Shown here piece by piece: positions 1 through 7,030 of a stretch of 24,883 nt of DNA. The stretch's first letter is position 1, and every line of letters begins with the position of its first letter. The translations under genes and the position numbers were made by a program. The notes beneath the pieces were generated by a model. The model ran no database searches. It was not told where the DNA came from and saw only the letters and a program-made list of their open reading frames with translations. This stretch comes from CAYUXF01 sp964448755 (lineage in GTDB: Bacteria > Margulisbacteria > Termititenacia > Termititenacales > CAYUXF01), in contig CAYUXF010000022.1 in the NCBI GenBank assembly GCA_964448755.1, positions 1 to 24,883 on the forward strand. Direction: 5' to 3'.

Positions 1-498
1 TATGAAGACAATATTTTATTACCCAACGGCCAGCCCGGCCAAAGAGGCTGGGTAGAACACGCCGAATCGGTCGCTATTATTCCGGTCAATGAAAAAAAAG
101 AGCTTTTGTTAATTAAACAATATCGTTATCCTACCGGCAAATTTCTTCTAGAGATCCCTGCCGGCAATATGGATACCTCGACCAGCTCGGCACAAGTAAA
201 GCACAATGAATCGCCAATAAAAGCAGCCCAGAGAGAACTGGCGGAAGAGACCGGTTATCAAGCTAAAAAACTCACTAAAATTTTTGAGGGCTATTCACTG
301 CCCGGCTATTGCACAGAATACATGTATTATTTTTTAGCCGAGGAACTTTATCCTCAGAAATTACAGCACGATGACGATGAGTTCATCGAGGTAGTTCCTG
401 TTGCTCTTGAACACGCCTTAAAAATGGTCAAAAGCGGCGAGATCATCGACAGTAAAACAGCGCTCGGCATTTTACTAGCGAAAGAACTTTTAGATTAA
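1..498 (+). CDS. NUDIX hydrolase, ADP-ribose pyrophosphatase-like (5' partial)
   Basis: The frame is open from the first base of the window, so the N-terminus lies outside; an internal TTG at 106 is not a convincing start. Visible landmarks are RGWVEHAESVAIIP, then LLLIKQYRYP and EIPAGNMD, typical of ADP-ribose pyrophosphatases of the NUDIX superfamily, followed by the catalytic helix AAQRELAEETGY, whose glutamates would bind the divalent metal. These enzymes cleave ADP-ribose to AMP and ribose 5-phosphate in the cytoplasm. Between the NUDIX-box glycine and the first glutamate there are 14 residues (NMDTSTSSAQVKHN) instead of the usual 5, so a loop of about nine residues is inserted. The gene ends three bases from the stop of the convergent PhoU-like gene. 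Family assignment is firm; the substrate is inferred. Confidence 0.9.
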   Translation, partial: YEDNILLPNGQPGQRGWVEHAESVAIIPVNEKKELLLIKQYRYPTGKFLLEIPAGNMDTSTSSAQVKHNESPIKAAQRELAEETGYQAKKLTKIFEGYSLPGYCTEYMYYFLAEELYPQKLQHDDDEFIEVVPVALEHALKMVKSGEIIDSKTALGILLAKELLD

Positions 499-501
499 AA
501 T

Positions 502-1167
502 TTATCTCTTCTCCTCATCAAAAAAATCCAACTTATTGACCGGCATCACCACCGCTGTCGCTATATTGGAAAGATGCGCCAGTATCCGCTTGTAATACCT
601 AGCCATCAGCGCATAAGCTACCGAGCGTTCGGTACCCGGCTCTCTAACCAGCGTCATAATTATTTCATCACATTTCTTCTGTAATTTTCTTATTTCTGTT
701 AATAAATTTTTAGCCTTACTAGTATCGCTGTCCGAAAAAACTTCAGCAACTTCATTAAACTTAAGAACAATTTGATTCCGTAAATCGAGCGTCAATTCAC
801 CATATTTGCCGGCAGCAAAATCTTTTACATTAACGGCAATATCATAGATATTTTTTATGTAGTCGCCTACCCGCTCGGCATCTTTTACTACCGACATAAA
901 GACCAGCATACTAGCCAGATTATCGGCACCAGCTACAGAAATATGAGTAACTACCTCCTGCCTTATTTCGCACTCCAACTTATTGAGCATTTTATCGGCA
1001 GGGAAAATATCCTTATGAACTTTTTTCTCATCGCCACCCAAATAAAGTAGATCAGTCGCCGCAATGAACATTGTTTTAGAAGTTTTTAGCATCTGCTGAA
1101 ACTCTTCACCCATTTCATCGACCATAGTTTTTTTATCCATTAATATTTTCATAAATTCTTTAAACAT
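502..1167 (-). CDS. PhoU-like / DUF47-type phosphate transport regulator
   Basis: A 221-residue all-helical protein without a signal peptide or membrane segment. It carries the PhoU-type metal-binding pattern VVKDAERVGDYIKNI around residues 94-108 and a long helical hairpin organisation. Proteins of this family pair with Na/Pi cotransporters or Pst transporters and damp phosphate uptake or relay phosphate status to PhoR. It lies 23 bases downstream of the Na/Pi cotransporter gene and has its own site, AAGGAG, five bases before ATG. The gene order porin, transporter, PhoU-like supports a role as regulatory partner of the transporter. Only one PhoU-like unit plus a variable N-terminal helix is evident, so it could equally be called a DUF47-family protein. 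Confidence 0.85.
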   Translation of the reverse strand: MFKEFMKILMDKKTMVDEMGEEFQQMLKTSKTMFIAATDLLYLGGDEKKVHKDIFPADKMLNKLECEIRQEVVTHISVAGADNLASMLVFMSVVKDAERVGDYIKNIYDIAVNVKDFAAGKYGELTLDLRNQIVLKFNEVAEVFSDSDTSKAKNLLTEIRKLQKKCDEIIMTLVREPGTERSVAYALMARYYKRILAHLSNIATAVVMPVNKLDFFDEEKR

Positions 1168-1190
1168 TTTTATCTCCTTTTTTTTAATCT

Positions 1191-2324
1191 TTAAAAGAAC
1201 ATTTTTTCTAAAGAAATTAACAAGCCCGGTAAAACAAAAAAGACACCTAAAATATAATACAAAATAACTTTTTTATCTCTAACTACCGCCTGAGAAAGCC
1301 TGATCGCCAGCCAGATAGGGATACGCCTGATCCGTTTAATAGGATAGATCAACAAAATACCTACCACATTAAAAAGCAAATGAACAAAAGCAATTGTCAG
1401 GCCGGCCAAATTACCAACTAAGGCAGCCAGTATCGCAGTAATTGTTGTGCCAATATTAGCACCAAGGGTTATAGGGAAAGCGGCCTCTAAATTCAAGATC
1501 CCGGTAGCGACCATCGGCACCAGTAAAGATGTCGTAATAGAACTGGACTGCACCATCATGGTCACAATAGCACCAATGGTAATAGTTATAAAGGCGGACT
1601 TTGTTAAAAATTCATTTAAAATCCTCTCTATCTTACCCAGCATTAGAGAACGCATTAGCTTAACCAAAAAAGTTAAGGCAACAAAAATAAAAACAAACGC
1701 CAGCAACAAGATCAAGATTCCTGCTAAATGTTGGTTCAAAGCCAGGTCTTTAATAAAAACCTTCTTTAAATACTCCGGAATGATCTTGGCAATCTCCTTA
1801 ATTGGCGACTCATAATTCAGAGCCAGCGTCTCCTTGCCGTAAAAGATCTGCGCAAAAAAATGGGCCGTTTTACTTAAAAATCCGGTCATTAGTTCCAGAG
1901 GAAACAATATCGCTACCGTCAATAAATTAAAAAAATCATGGATCGTCGCCCCGGCAAAAGCCCGGCGAAACTCATGCTTGTTAGAAACGTGACCTATAGA
2001 GACTATGGTATTAGTTATTGTTGTCCCGATATTCGCCCCCATGATCATTGGCACAGCGCTGGCCACAGATAACGTGCCGGCCGAGACCAAACCAACCACC
2101 ATAGAAGTTGTCACAGAAGAAGACTGTACGAGCGCAGTAACTAAAACACCTATCAAAAGCGAGATGATCGGCGAAGCGGTCACGTCGACCAATCCTTTGG
2201 AAAATTCTTTACCCAACAACTTAAACGCCAAAGACATCATATCGATAGCTGAAAGAAATATGTATAAAAGAAATAGCACCAGCATCAGCTTTAAAAAAAC
2301 ACTATTAAAAATTCGCTTTAACAT
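1191..2324 (-). CDS. Na+/phosphate cotransporter, NptA/PF02690 family
   Basis: An inner-membrane protein with two inverted-topology repeats, each containing the family signature: QSSSVTTSM with GANIGTTIT in the first half (about residues 71-108 counted from the upstream ATG) and QSSSITTSL with GANIGTTIT in the second (about 263-300). These QSSS segments form the sodium- and phosphate-binding core of SLC34-like transporters. Two in-frame ATG codons are possible, at 2336 and 2324. GGGAG lies five bases before the 2324 ATG, while the 2336 ATG has only a weak purine run, so I choose 2324. The gene starts right after the porin stop and is followed by the PhoU-like gene, forming an uptake operon: porin across the outer membrane, cotransporter across the inner membrane, PhoU-like control. 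Confidence 0.93.
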   Translation of the reverse strand: MLKRIFNSVFLKLMLVLFLLYIFLSAIDMMSLAFKLLGKEFSKGLVDVTASPIISLLIGVLVTALVQSSSVTTSMVVGLVSAGTLSVASAVPMIMGANIGTTITNTIVSIGHVSNKHEFRRAFAGATIHDFFNLLTVAILFPLELMTGFLSKTAHFFAQIFYGKETLALNYESPIKEIAKIIPEYLKKVFIKDLALNQHLAGILILLLAFVFIFVALTFLVKLMRSLMLGKIERILNEFLTKSAFITITIGAIVTMMVQSSSITTSLLVPMVATGILNLEAAFPITLGANIGTTITAILAALVGNLAGLTIAFVHLLFNVVGILLIYPIKRIRRIPIWLAIRLSQAVVRDKKVILYYILGVFFVLPGLLISLEKMFF

Positions 2325-2343
2325 CAGCACTCCCATCTTTAAT

Positions 2344-3420
2344 TTAAAATTTTATTTCTGCCTGTAAAAAGTGTGTATGAGCAGGACTTCTAGAATAATC
2401 GCCATACTCATTAGTAACAGCCAGGTTACTGTAGGCCAGCATAATATTTTTATTCAGCTTATAAGATGCACCCACCAGTGAAGTTTGTGTTTTTCTGTGG
2501 TCAGCTGCTTCAGCGCTGGTATATTTTGGCGCTTTAGTATCCAGCCTAAAGACCCAGTCTAAATTTTTATTAAACAGACAGGTTCTTACCAGCGTAGCCG
2601 AAGCTCCGGCATTGCGGTTAATATAGCCGCCATCTAAGCCGGCATCTTTTTGCTGCACTTCATCATAAGCGGTAAAAGAGAGCACTAAGTTACCTTTGTC
2701 AACAAACGCTATATTGGCAACGGTATAATCCTGCTGTTTAACTTCATCCCAATCTTGCTGCGAAAAAACTTTTGTTTCACCGGCTAACGCTTTATAGCCG
2801 CTCCCGCCGCCAATTGAAGCAGAAAGTTTTTTAGTTAAATTATATGTATAGCGGCCTTCTATATTATAGCGATTATCCAGATCCCTCACTTTATAACCTT
2901 CGCCGCCAACAACAGCTACAGTTAATTCACTGTCACCTAATTTTTTAGCTAGAGAAATACCGCGGTCGGCACTGTTGGTAATTTTGTGTTCATCAAGAAT
3001 AGATTTAGCCATAAATCTTTTACCCCAAAGCTTATCTTCCCAACCGATCCAGGGAGTATCAACCTGGCCAAACTTAACTTTATCAAAACCCCAAAGATTT
3101 TTTGATTCCAGATAAGCATATTTAACAAAAAGCCAGGAATTCTCATAATCATAGCCGTTAGTCCCTTTTTGATAGCCGTTAATATCAAGTGTCAGTCTAA
3201 ACTTATTATTATCATTAAAATGATAATAACCATCAAGATATACTCTTTGAGTAAAATACTTATTAACCCCGGTCAGCTGATTTCCTTTATTATCATAACC
3301 GTCCTGATACTGCTGATTCTCTAAAAACAATGTTGTGCCGGCATATTCAAAACCATTTTTGGCACTGGCCAAGGCAAGTAACAACATAAGCAACATTAAA
3401 AAACTTATTCTTTTTTTCAT
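2344..3420 (-). CDS. Outer-membrane beta-barrel porin-like protein (phosphate-regulated)
   Basis: 358 residues starting with a clear signal peptide (MKKR, then a Leu/Met-rich core, likely cut after ALASA at residue 20). The rest alternates short polar and aromatic stretches typical of transmembrane beta-strands and ends in QAEIKF, with the terminal aromatic residue recognised by the BAM machinery. I do not recognise a named porin family. It heads an operon with the Na/Pi cotransporter and the PhoU-like gene, and its promoter carries phased TTAACA boxes, so an anion/phosphate porin role (like PhoE or OprP in function, not in sequence) is inferred. AGGAGG lies five bases before ATG. The barrel call is moderately sure; the substrate is inferred from context. 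Confidence 0.75.
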   Translation of the reverse strand: MKKRISFLMLLMLLLALASAKNGFEYAGTTLFLENQQYQDGYDNKGNQLTGVNKYFTQRVYLDGYYHFNDNNKFRLTLDINGYQKGTNGYDYENSWLFVKYAYLESKNLWGFDKVKFGQVDTPWIGWEDKLWGKRFMAKSILDEHKITNSADRGISLAKKLGDSELTVAVVGGEGYKVRDLDNRYNIEGRYTYNLTKKLSASIGGGSGYKALAGETKVFSQQDWDEVKQQDYTVANIAFVDKGNLVLSFTAYDEVQQKDAGLDGGYINRNAGASATLVRTCLFNKNLDWVFRLDTKAPKYTSAEAADHRKTQTSLVGASYKLNKNIMLAYSNLAVTNEYGDYSRSPAHTHFLQAEIKF

Positions 3421-3445
3421 CTTTTCCTCCTATTTATTTTAGCTG

Positions 3446-3499
3446 AGTATAAAAGTTACGTGTTAAGCTGATATTTTTGTTTTGTTAATTTAGTGTTAA
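3446..3499 (-). promoter_or_regulatory. Pho-box promoter of the porin-NptA-PhoU operon
   Basis: Read on the minus strand there are units of exactly 11 bp: TTAACACTAAA (hexamer at 3494-3499), TTAACAAAACA (3483-3488), a degenerate AAAATATCAGC (3472-3477) and TTAACACGTAA (3461-3466). The -10-like TATACT follows at 3446-3451. Hexamers of the TTAACA type repeated every 11 bp are how PhoP of Bacillus-type and PhoB-type regulators bind. The boxes cover where a -35 element would sit, and no good -35 is present, which suits activation by a phosphorylated regulator. The phoP/phoR pair next door is the obvious activator. Confidence 0.7.
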
Positions 3500-3509
3500 T
3501 TAATTAAGC

Positions 3510-3535
3510 AACACAGACCTTTATTGGTCTGTGTT
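3510..3535 (-). terminator. Perfect 10-bp hairpin between the small gene and the porin promoter
   Basis: Arms AACACAGACC (3510-3519) and GGTCTGTGTT (3526-3535) pair perfectly around a six-base loop. On the minus strand it would end the phoR/small-gene transcript just before the porin Pho boxes, but only a weak T-rich stretch (TTAATTAATTAA) follows. On the plus strand a run of seven T begins 12 bases later. The stop codon of the 52-codon gene lies in the loop. Terminator function is inferred from structure and position; it could also be an mRNA 3' stabiliser. Confidence 0.45.
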
Positions 3536-3679
3536 AGGTAGAGTTATTTTTTTATCTTTAATAAAAAAAACAAATGGCAAATGTATCCCTATTTCGGCCT
3601 GTTCAATAAACGAGTATCTATTTTCAACAGCCGATTTTTGCCGTTCTCGGCAATCGCTATTTTCTTGATAATACAACAT
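3521..3679 (-). CDS. Unannotated small protein, 52 residues, phosphate-block associated
   Basis: An open frame from ATG at 3679 to TAA at 3521-3523 with no interruptions. Its start is preceded by a near-perfect Shine-Dalgarno AAGGAGG five bases upstream, as strong as any in the window. The protein starts MLYYQENSDCRERQKS, is charged in its first 30 residues, then has a hydrophobic patch HLPFVFFI and a basic end KDKKIT; there is no clear membrane helix. I recognise no family. It lies 101 bases after the PhoR-like gene on the same strand and 100 bases before the porin start. An 8-bp stem (TGAAAATA/TATTTTCA, 3694-3713) stands just before its ribosome binding site, and a possible two-unit Pho box lies further up. 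A small Pho-regulon protein is plausible but unproven. Confidence 0.55.
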   Translation of the reverse strand: MLYYQENSDCRERQKSAVENRYSFIEQAEIGIHLPFVFFIKDKKITLPNTDQ

Positions 3680-3755
3680 CCGTTCCTCCTTTCTGAAAAT
3701 ATCTTTATTTTCAAAAGAAGTTTACTTCTCTATCATTAAGAAAAAATAATTATCC

Positions 3756-3772
3756 GGTAAAGATTGTGTTAA
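3756..3772 (-). promoter_or_regulatory. Possible two-unit Pho box upstream of the small gene
   Basis: On the minus strand TTAACA (3767-3772) is followed exactly 11 bp on by TTTACC (3756-3761). Spacing and sequence match the boxes at the porin and regulator promoters, but there are only two units and the second is imperfect. No convincing -10 follows at the right distance. In an AT-rich region this could be chance. Confidence 0.3.
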
Positions 3773-3780
3773 TTTTTAAA

Positions 3781-5049
3781 TTATTTATTTAAGGGCAGCC
3801 AGAGCGAGAAAACCGAACCCTGCGGGTTATTAGCGGCAACAGCTATCGTACCCTGATGCAGTTGAACAATATGTTTTACTATAGAAAGACCCAATCCCGT
3901 ACCGCCAACACGGCGCGACCGTGATTTATCTACAACAAAAAAACGCTCAAAGATCCGGGTTTGGGCCGCCGGTGGTATGCCAATACCGGTATCACAAACC
4001 TCAACCAGTAAGCCCTTACTTTGTTTTTTAAAATTAATTGTCACTCCGCCTTTTTCGGTATATTTAATGGCATTATCTATTAAATTAATAAAAACTTGTT
4101 CCAGCATAAAGCTATCACCTAATAAGGCAGGCAAACCGGGCTCAATATTAACAGCAAAAAAAAGATTTTTGTTTTTTAATTTCTGTTCAAAAATATGTCT
4201 AACGTTATCTATTATTTGCGGCAAAAAAACACTGCTTTTTTCCAGCTTAATTTGGCTCTCTTCCAGATAAGAGATCGTCAAAAGATCTTCCACAATATTA
4301 GAAAGCCGCTCCGTATTATTTTTAATGATCTGCAGGTACTCATGCGGCTGACCGCTCAATTCTTCCAGCAGCGTCTCCACATAACCCTTAATTGCGGTCA
4401 GCGGCGTGCGCAATTCATGTGAAGCGTTAGCCACAAAATCTCTTTTTAAATTAGCAGTTTCCTGCTTAATAGCCGGCAAAGAAACACCTTTAACTATAAA
4501 CCCGGCCAAAAGCAAAGCCAGTAAGATTACCATTAAAAATATTTCCAGAAGTTCTTTTTTTAAAGAAGATAATAAAAGTTCTATATCACTCAGCAAAAGC
4601 CCCACTCTTAAAACGGTCTCTTGGCCTGGCAAAAGCAGTGTCACATAAAGCATCTCCTTTTTTAGAGTCTCACTATAGCGCAAGGCTTGCCCCGGTTTAC
4701 CTGCTTTGGCCGCTGCAAATTCAGGCCTATCGGCATGGTTTTCCATTAACGCCGCGTCTTTCTGTGAATCCAGCAGAACTTTACCGTCTTGATCTATCAA
4801 GGTAACACGGACCTGCGTCTTTTTCTCAAAATCAGTTAAATATTTTTTTAAAGCTGTCTGGTCTTTCTGCCCTGTCAGATCATTAGCCAGTGCATAGGCA
4901 ATATTGGTCAAATTATTCCTCTGCTCTGTCAGATAATGCTGTTTGATCTTAGAAAAGGAAAAAACAAAAACAAAAAACAGTAAAAAAACACAAAGCCCGG
5001 CAAAGCTAAAAAATATTTTAAAAAAAAGAGTTTTTTTTAGATCACGCAT
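3781..5049 (-). CDS. phoR: Sensor histidine kinase, PhoR-like
   Basis: 422 residues. Membrane helix at about 10-32, an extracytoplasmic sensor domain to about 165 (RVTLIDQDGKVLLDS, then NHADRPEF and a G..G....RYSETL stretch as in PhoR/WalK-type sensor PAS folds), second helix at about 169-190, HisKA with H-box FVANASHELRTPLTAI (phospho-acceptor His211), N-box INLIDNAIKY, G1 DTGIGIP, F-box FERFFVVD and G2 GGTGLGLSI. It autophosphorylates and transfers phosphate to the response regulator whose gene it overlaps by 13 bases. The gap between the second helix and His211 is only about 20 residues, so the HAMP and cytoplasmic PAS domains of B. subtilis-type PhoR are missing. The two-component kinase call is certain; PhoR identity rests on the sensor motif and on flanking phosphate genes and Pho boxes. 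Confidence 0.9.
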   Translation of the reverse strand: MRDLKKTLFFKIFFSFAGLCVFLLFFVFVFSFSKIKQHYLTEQRNNLTNIAYALANDLTGQKDQTALKKYLTDFEKKTQVRVTLIDQDGKVLLDSQKDAALMENHADRPEFAAAKAGKPGQALRYSETLKKEMLYVTLLLPGQETVLRVGLLLSDIELLLSSLKKELLEIFLMVILLALLLAGFIVKGVSLPAIKQETANLKRDFVANASHELRTPLTAIKGYVETLLEELSGQPHEYLQIIKNNTERLSNIVEDLLTISYLEESQIKLEKSSVFLPQIIDNVRHIFEQKLKNKNLFFAVNIEPGLPALLGDSFMLEQVFINLIDNAIKYTEKGGVTINFKKQSKGLLVEVCDTGIGIPPAAQTRIFERFFVVDKSRSRRVGGTGLGLSIVKHIVQLHQGTIAVAANNPQGSVFSLWLPLNK

Positions 5050-5723
5050 TTATAACCTACGCCGCGGACATTTTTAATACAGTCGCCATATTTGCCCATT
5101 TTTTCACGCAAATGTTTAATATGAACATCTATTGTTCTATCAATAACCGCTTTTTCATTGCCCCAGAGATGGTCGAGAATCTGATCGCGGCTAAAAACAA
5201 TACCCGGACGTGAAGCCAAATAAAAAAGAATTTTAAACTCGGTCGTCGTCGTTTCTATCTTTTCATTATCCAAGTAGATCTCATATTTTTCCTGATCAAT
5301 AACAATATGTTTACCCAGCGCAATTATATTCTTACTGGCCGGTTCTTTTTTTTCTGTCCGGCGCAAGACCGCTTTGACACGAGCTACCAACTCTTTAGGG
5401 GAAAAAGGTTTAGTTATATAGTCGTCGGCACCCAGCTCCAGACCAATGATTTTGTCTGTCTCATCACCTCTTGCTGTCAGCATAATTATCGGCAACTGCG
5501 CTGTTCTTTTTTCCTGTTTTAATTCACGGCATTTAGTTAAACCGTCGCCATCAGGAAGCATTAGATCAAGAACAACAAGATCGGGCATGTTTTTATTTAA
5601 ATAAAAGTTAAAACTGTAAAGATCTTCGAATTCTTTAACTTCAAAACCGGCTTTTTTTAAATTTAGAGTAACTAAACTTAAAATATCTGGCTCATCATCA
5701 ACTATCGCTATTATTTTTTTCAT
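5037..5723 (-). CDS. phoP: Response regulator, PhoB/PhoP-like (OmpR family)
   Basis: 228 residues with a receiver domain (acidic pair D9/D10, phospho-acceptor D53 in VVLDLMLPDGDG, T83 in MLTAR, K105 in ITKPF) followed by an OmpR/PhoB winged-helix DNA-binding domain (TTTEFKILFYLASRPG, SRDQILDHLWG, RTIDVHIKHLREKMG, VRGVGYKC). Length and domain order are standard. Phosphorylated by the adjacent kinase, it should bind the 11-bp repeats upstream of the porin operon and of its own gene. No Shine-Dalgarno is present: a consensus TATAAT ends six bases before ATG, so the transcript would start at or next to the A of ATG. The stop overlaps the kinase start, indicating translational coupling. Confidence 0.92.
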   Translation of the reverse strand: MKKIIAIVDDEPDILSLVTLNLKKAGFEVKEFEDLYSFNFYLNKNMPDLVVLDLMLPDGDGLTKCRELKQEKRTAQLPIIMLTARGDETDKIIGLELGADDYITKPFSPKELVARVKAVLRRTEKKEPASKNIIALGKHIVIDQEKYEIYLDNEKIETTTTEFKILFYLASRPGIVFSRDQILDHLWGNEKAVIDRTIDVHIKHLREKMGKYGDCIKNVRGVGYKCVI

Positions 5724-5729
5724 ATATAT

Positions 5730-5812
5730 ATTATACCTTTTTTATTTTTACTTAGACCAGCTTAACAAGCAAGTGTTAATTCCAGGTTAAAAACAAATTA
5801 AATGTTAATTAA
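5730..5812 (-). promoter_or_regulatory. Promoter and upstream Pho boxes of phoPR
   Basis: The -10 TATAAT occupies 5730-5735, leaving six bases before the ATG at 5723 (leaderless arrangement). Further upstream on the minus strand hexamers lie at an 11-bp period: TTAACA (5774-5779), TTAACC (5785-5790), TTAATT (5796-5801) and TTAATT (5807-5812), suggesting autoregulation. A further TTAACA at 5803-5808 is out of phase. The -35 position is poor. The nearest box is 38 bases from the -10, further than at the porin promoter, so the exact activation geometry differs or the box acts through a second start site. Confidence 0.6.
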
Positions 5813-5825
5813 GAAAAAATAGCAG

Positions 5826-7025
5826 TTATTCTGCGGAAATGATCAGTGTCACCGGATAATTAGAACCGCCCTGCGGCATAGTTTTAATATTCAGAGTACT
5901 GCTTGCTCCTGGTGCGGCAATCATTTGATAAATAGGCTTAACGGCATTTTCTTTTTTTACGCCCAGCAAACCGGTTTCTAGCAAAGCATTATTTATTAAA
6001 AAAACTCCTCTGGCCACACCGCCATTGGCTTCAGCAAAAACAGAAATATTTTTAGTGGTCGTCTCATTATTAATTAATGGTATATTATATTCATAAACTA
6101 ACCCGTAATTCCCTTTCAAGATACGTCCGGTATTTTTCTCTACAATAAACGGTGCATCACCCAGGCGCCAGCTCAGTGTTCTTTTTTTTGCCAAAAAATC
6201 TTCCGGCGCAACTGTAATTTTATGCGGCAAATAAAACATACCGCTCGAACGTCCGTCAATATTTTCTTTATTAGTCTGTAAAAATCTCGCCAGGCCAAAA
6301 GAATCGTAATCTTCGGCCAGAATCCTTATTTCAAACAAAGAATCATTCAGCGCAGAAAGTTCTATAACGCCGCAAAATATTTCACCAGGTAAAACAGCTT
6401 GATGAATTATTTTTTTATGCCGATTAGCCTCTATTTTATAGATTATCCCCTCTTCGTTAATAGAGTATTTAAAAAACTTTTTAGTAGCAGCATGGCCGGC
6501 AAAAATACCATCTAGCGAAGGCCCGCCCAATCCAGCCAAGACAAACAAAACACCTTTTTGCGGCAGCGGATTATAAACCTCCAGCGAAAAGAACATTTTT
6601 TTATTAGCGGTATTTTTATGATAAAACAAAACCCTAATAGTTTCTTCTTTTGGCAGTCTAAATAAATTCAATAAACCGGTCTGTTTAACCGCCTCCGGCT
6701 CATTGCTCACCACTAAAGCACTTATCGCCTGTCGTTTTACCGGCTGATTATAAACATTGACAGTGACCATTTTTTTTTCTGTGCCGGCAAATAATTCCAT
6801 AGCAAAACTGTGCCAGCCGCCAACCGAAAGAGGCGGCAGATAATATTCCGGAATAAAGTTGATATCGTTATCATAATGATACTGCGGACTCAGCTCAATA
6901 TATTTGCGCAGAGCCTCGTTAACCAGTTCACTGGAAACATTCTTACCGGCAACTACAATATTGACCTCTGCGGACATCAAAAGTGCCGTTATTTGTAGCA
7001 AACAAAAGAACAGCAGTTTTTTCAT
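5826..7025 (-). CDS. Secreted/periplasmic protein of unknown function, end of flagellar run
   Basis: 399 residues with a signal peptide (MKKLLFFCLLQITALLMSA, cut before EVNIVV). The mature part appears mostly beta-stranded, with no membrane segment and no motif I recognise. The first hundred residues (VSSELVNEALRKYIELS, then a short beta segment FAMELFAGTEKKMVTVNVY) faintly recall the N-terminal layout of FlgA-type P-ring chaperones, but I would not name it on that. It starts five bases after the fliP stop, where fliQ and fliR are usually found, and has no good Shine-Dalgarno, so it is probably translated from the flagellar mRNA. A flagellar or envelope role is inferred only from position. 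Confidence 0.8.
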   Translation of the reverse strand: MKKLLFFCLLQITALLMSAEVNIVVAGKNVSSELVNEALRKYIELSPQYHYDNDINFIPEYYLPPLSVGGWHSFAMELFAGTEKKMVTVNVYNQPVKRQAISALVVSNEPEAVKQTGLLNLFRLPKEETIRVLFYHKNTANKKMFFSLEVYNPLPQKGVLFVLAGLGGPSLDGIFAGHAATKKFFKYSINEEGIIYKIEANRHKKIIHQAVLPGEIFCGVIELSALNDSLFEIRILAEDYDSFGLARFLQTNKENIDGRSSGMFYLPHKITVAPEDFLAKKRTLSWRLGDAPFIVEKNTGRILKGNYGLVYEYNIPLINNETTTKNISVFAEANGGVARGVFLINNALLETGLLGVKKENAVKPIYQMIAAPGASSTLNIKTMPQGGSNYPVTLIISAE

Positions 7026-7030
7026 TGAAT

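Noticed and set aside
1447..2367. Plus-strand frames opposite the Na/Pi cotransporter
   Set aside because: They are complementary-strand shadows of a clearly conserved transporter and lack domain features or start signals.
3510..3553. Plus-strand intrinsic terminator
   Set aside because: The T-run begins 12 bases after the hairpin, too far for a standard terminator, and no plus-strand gene precedes it.
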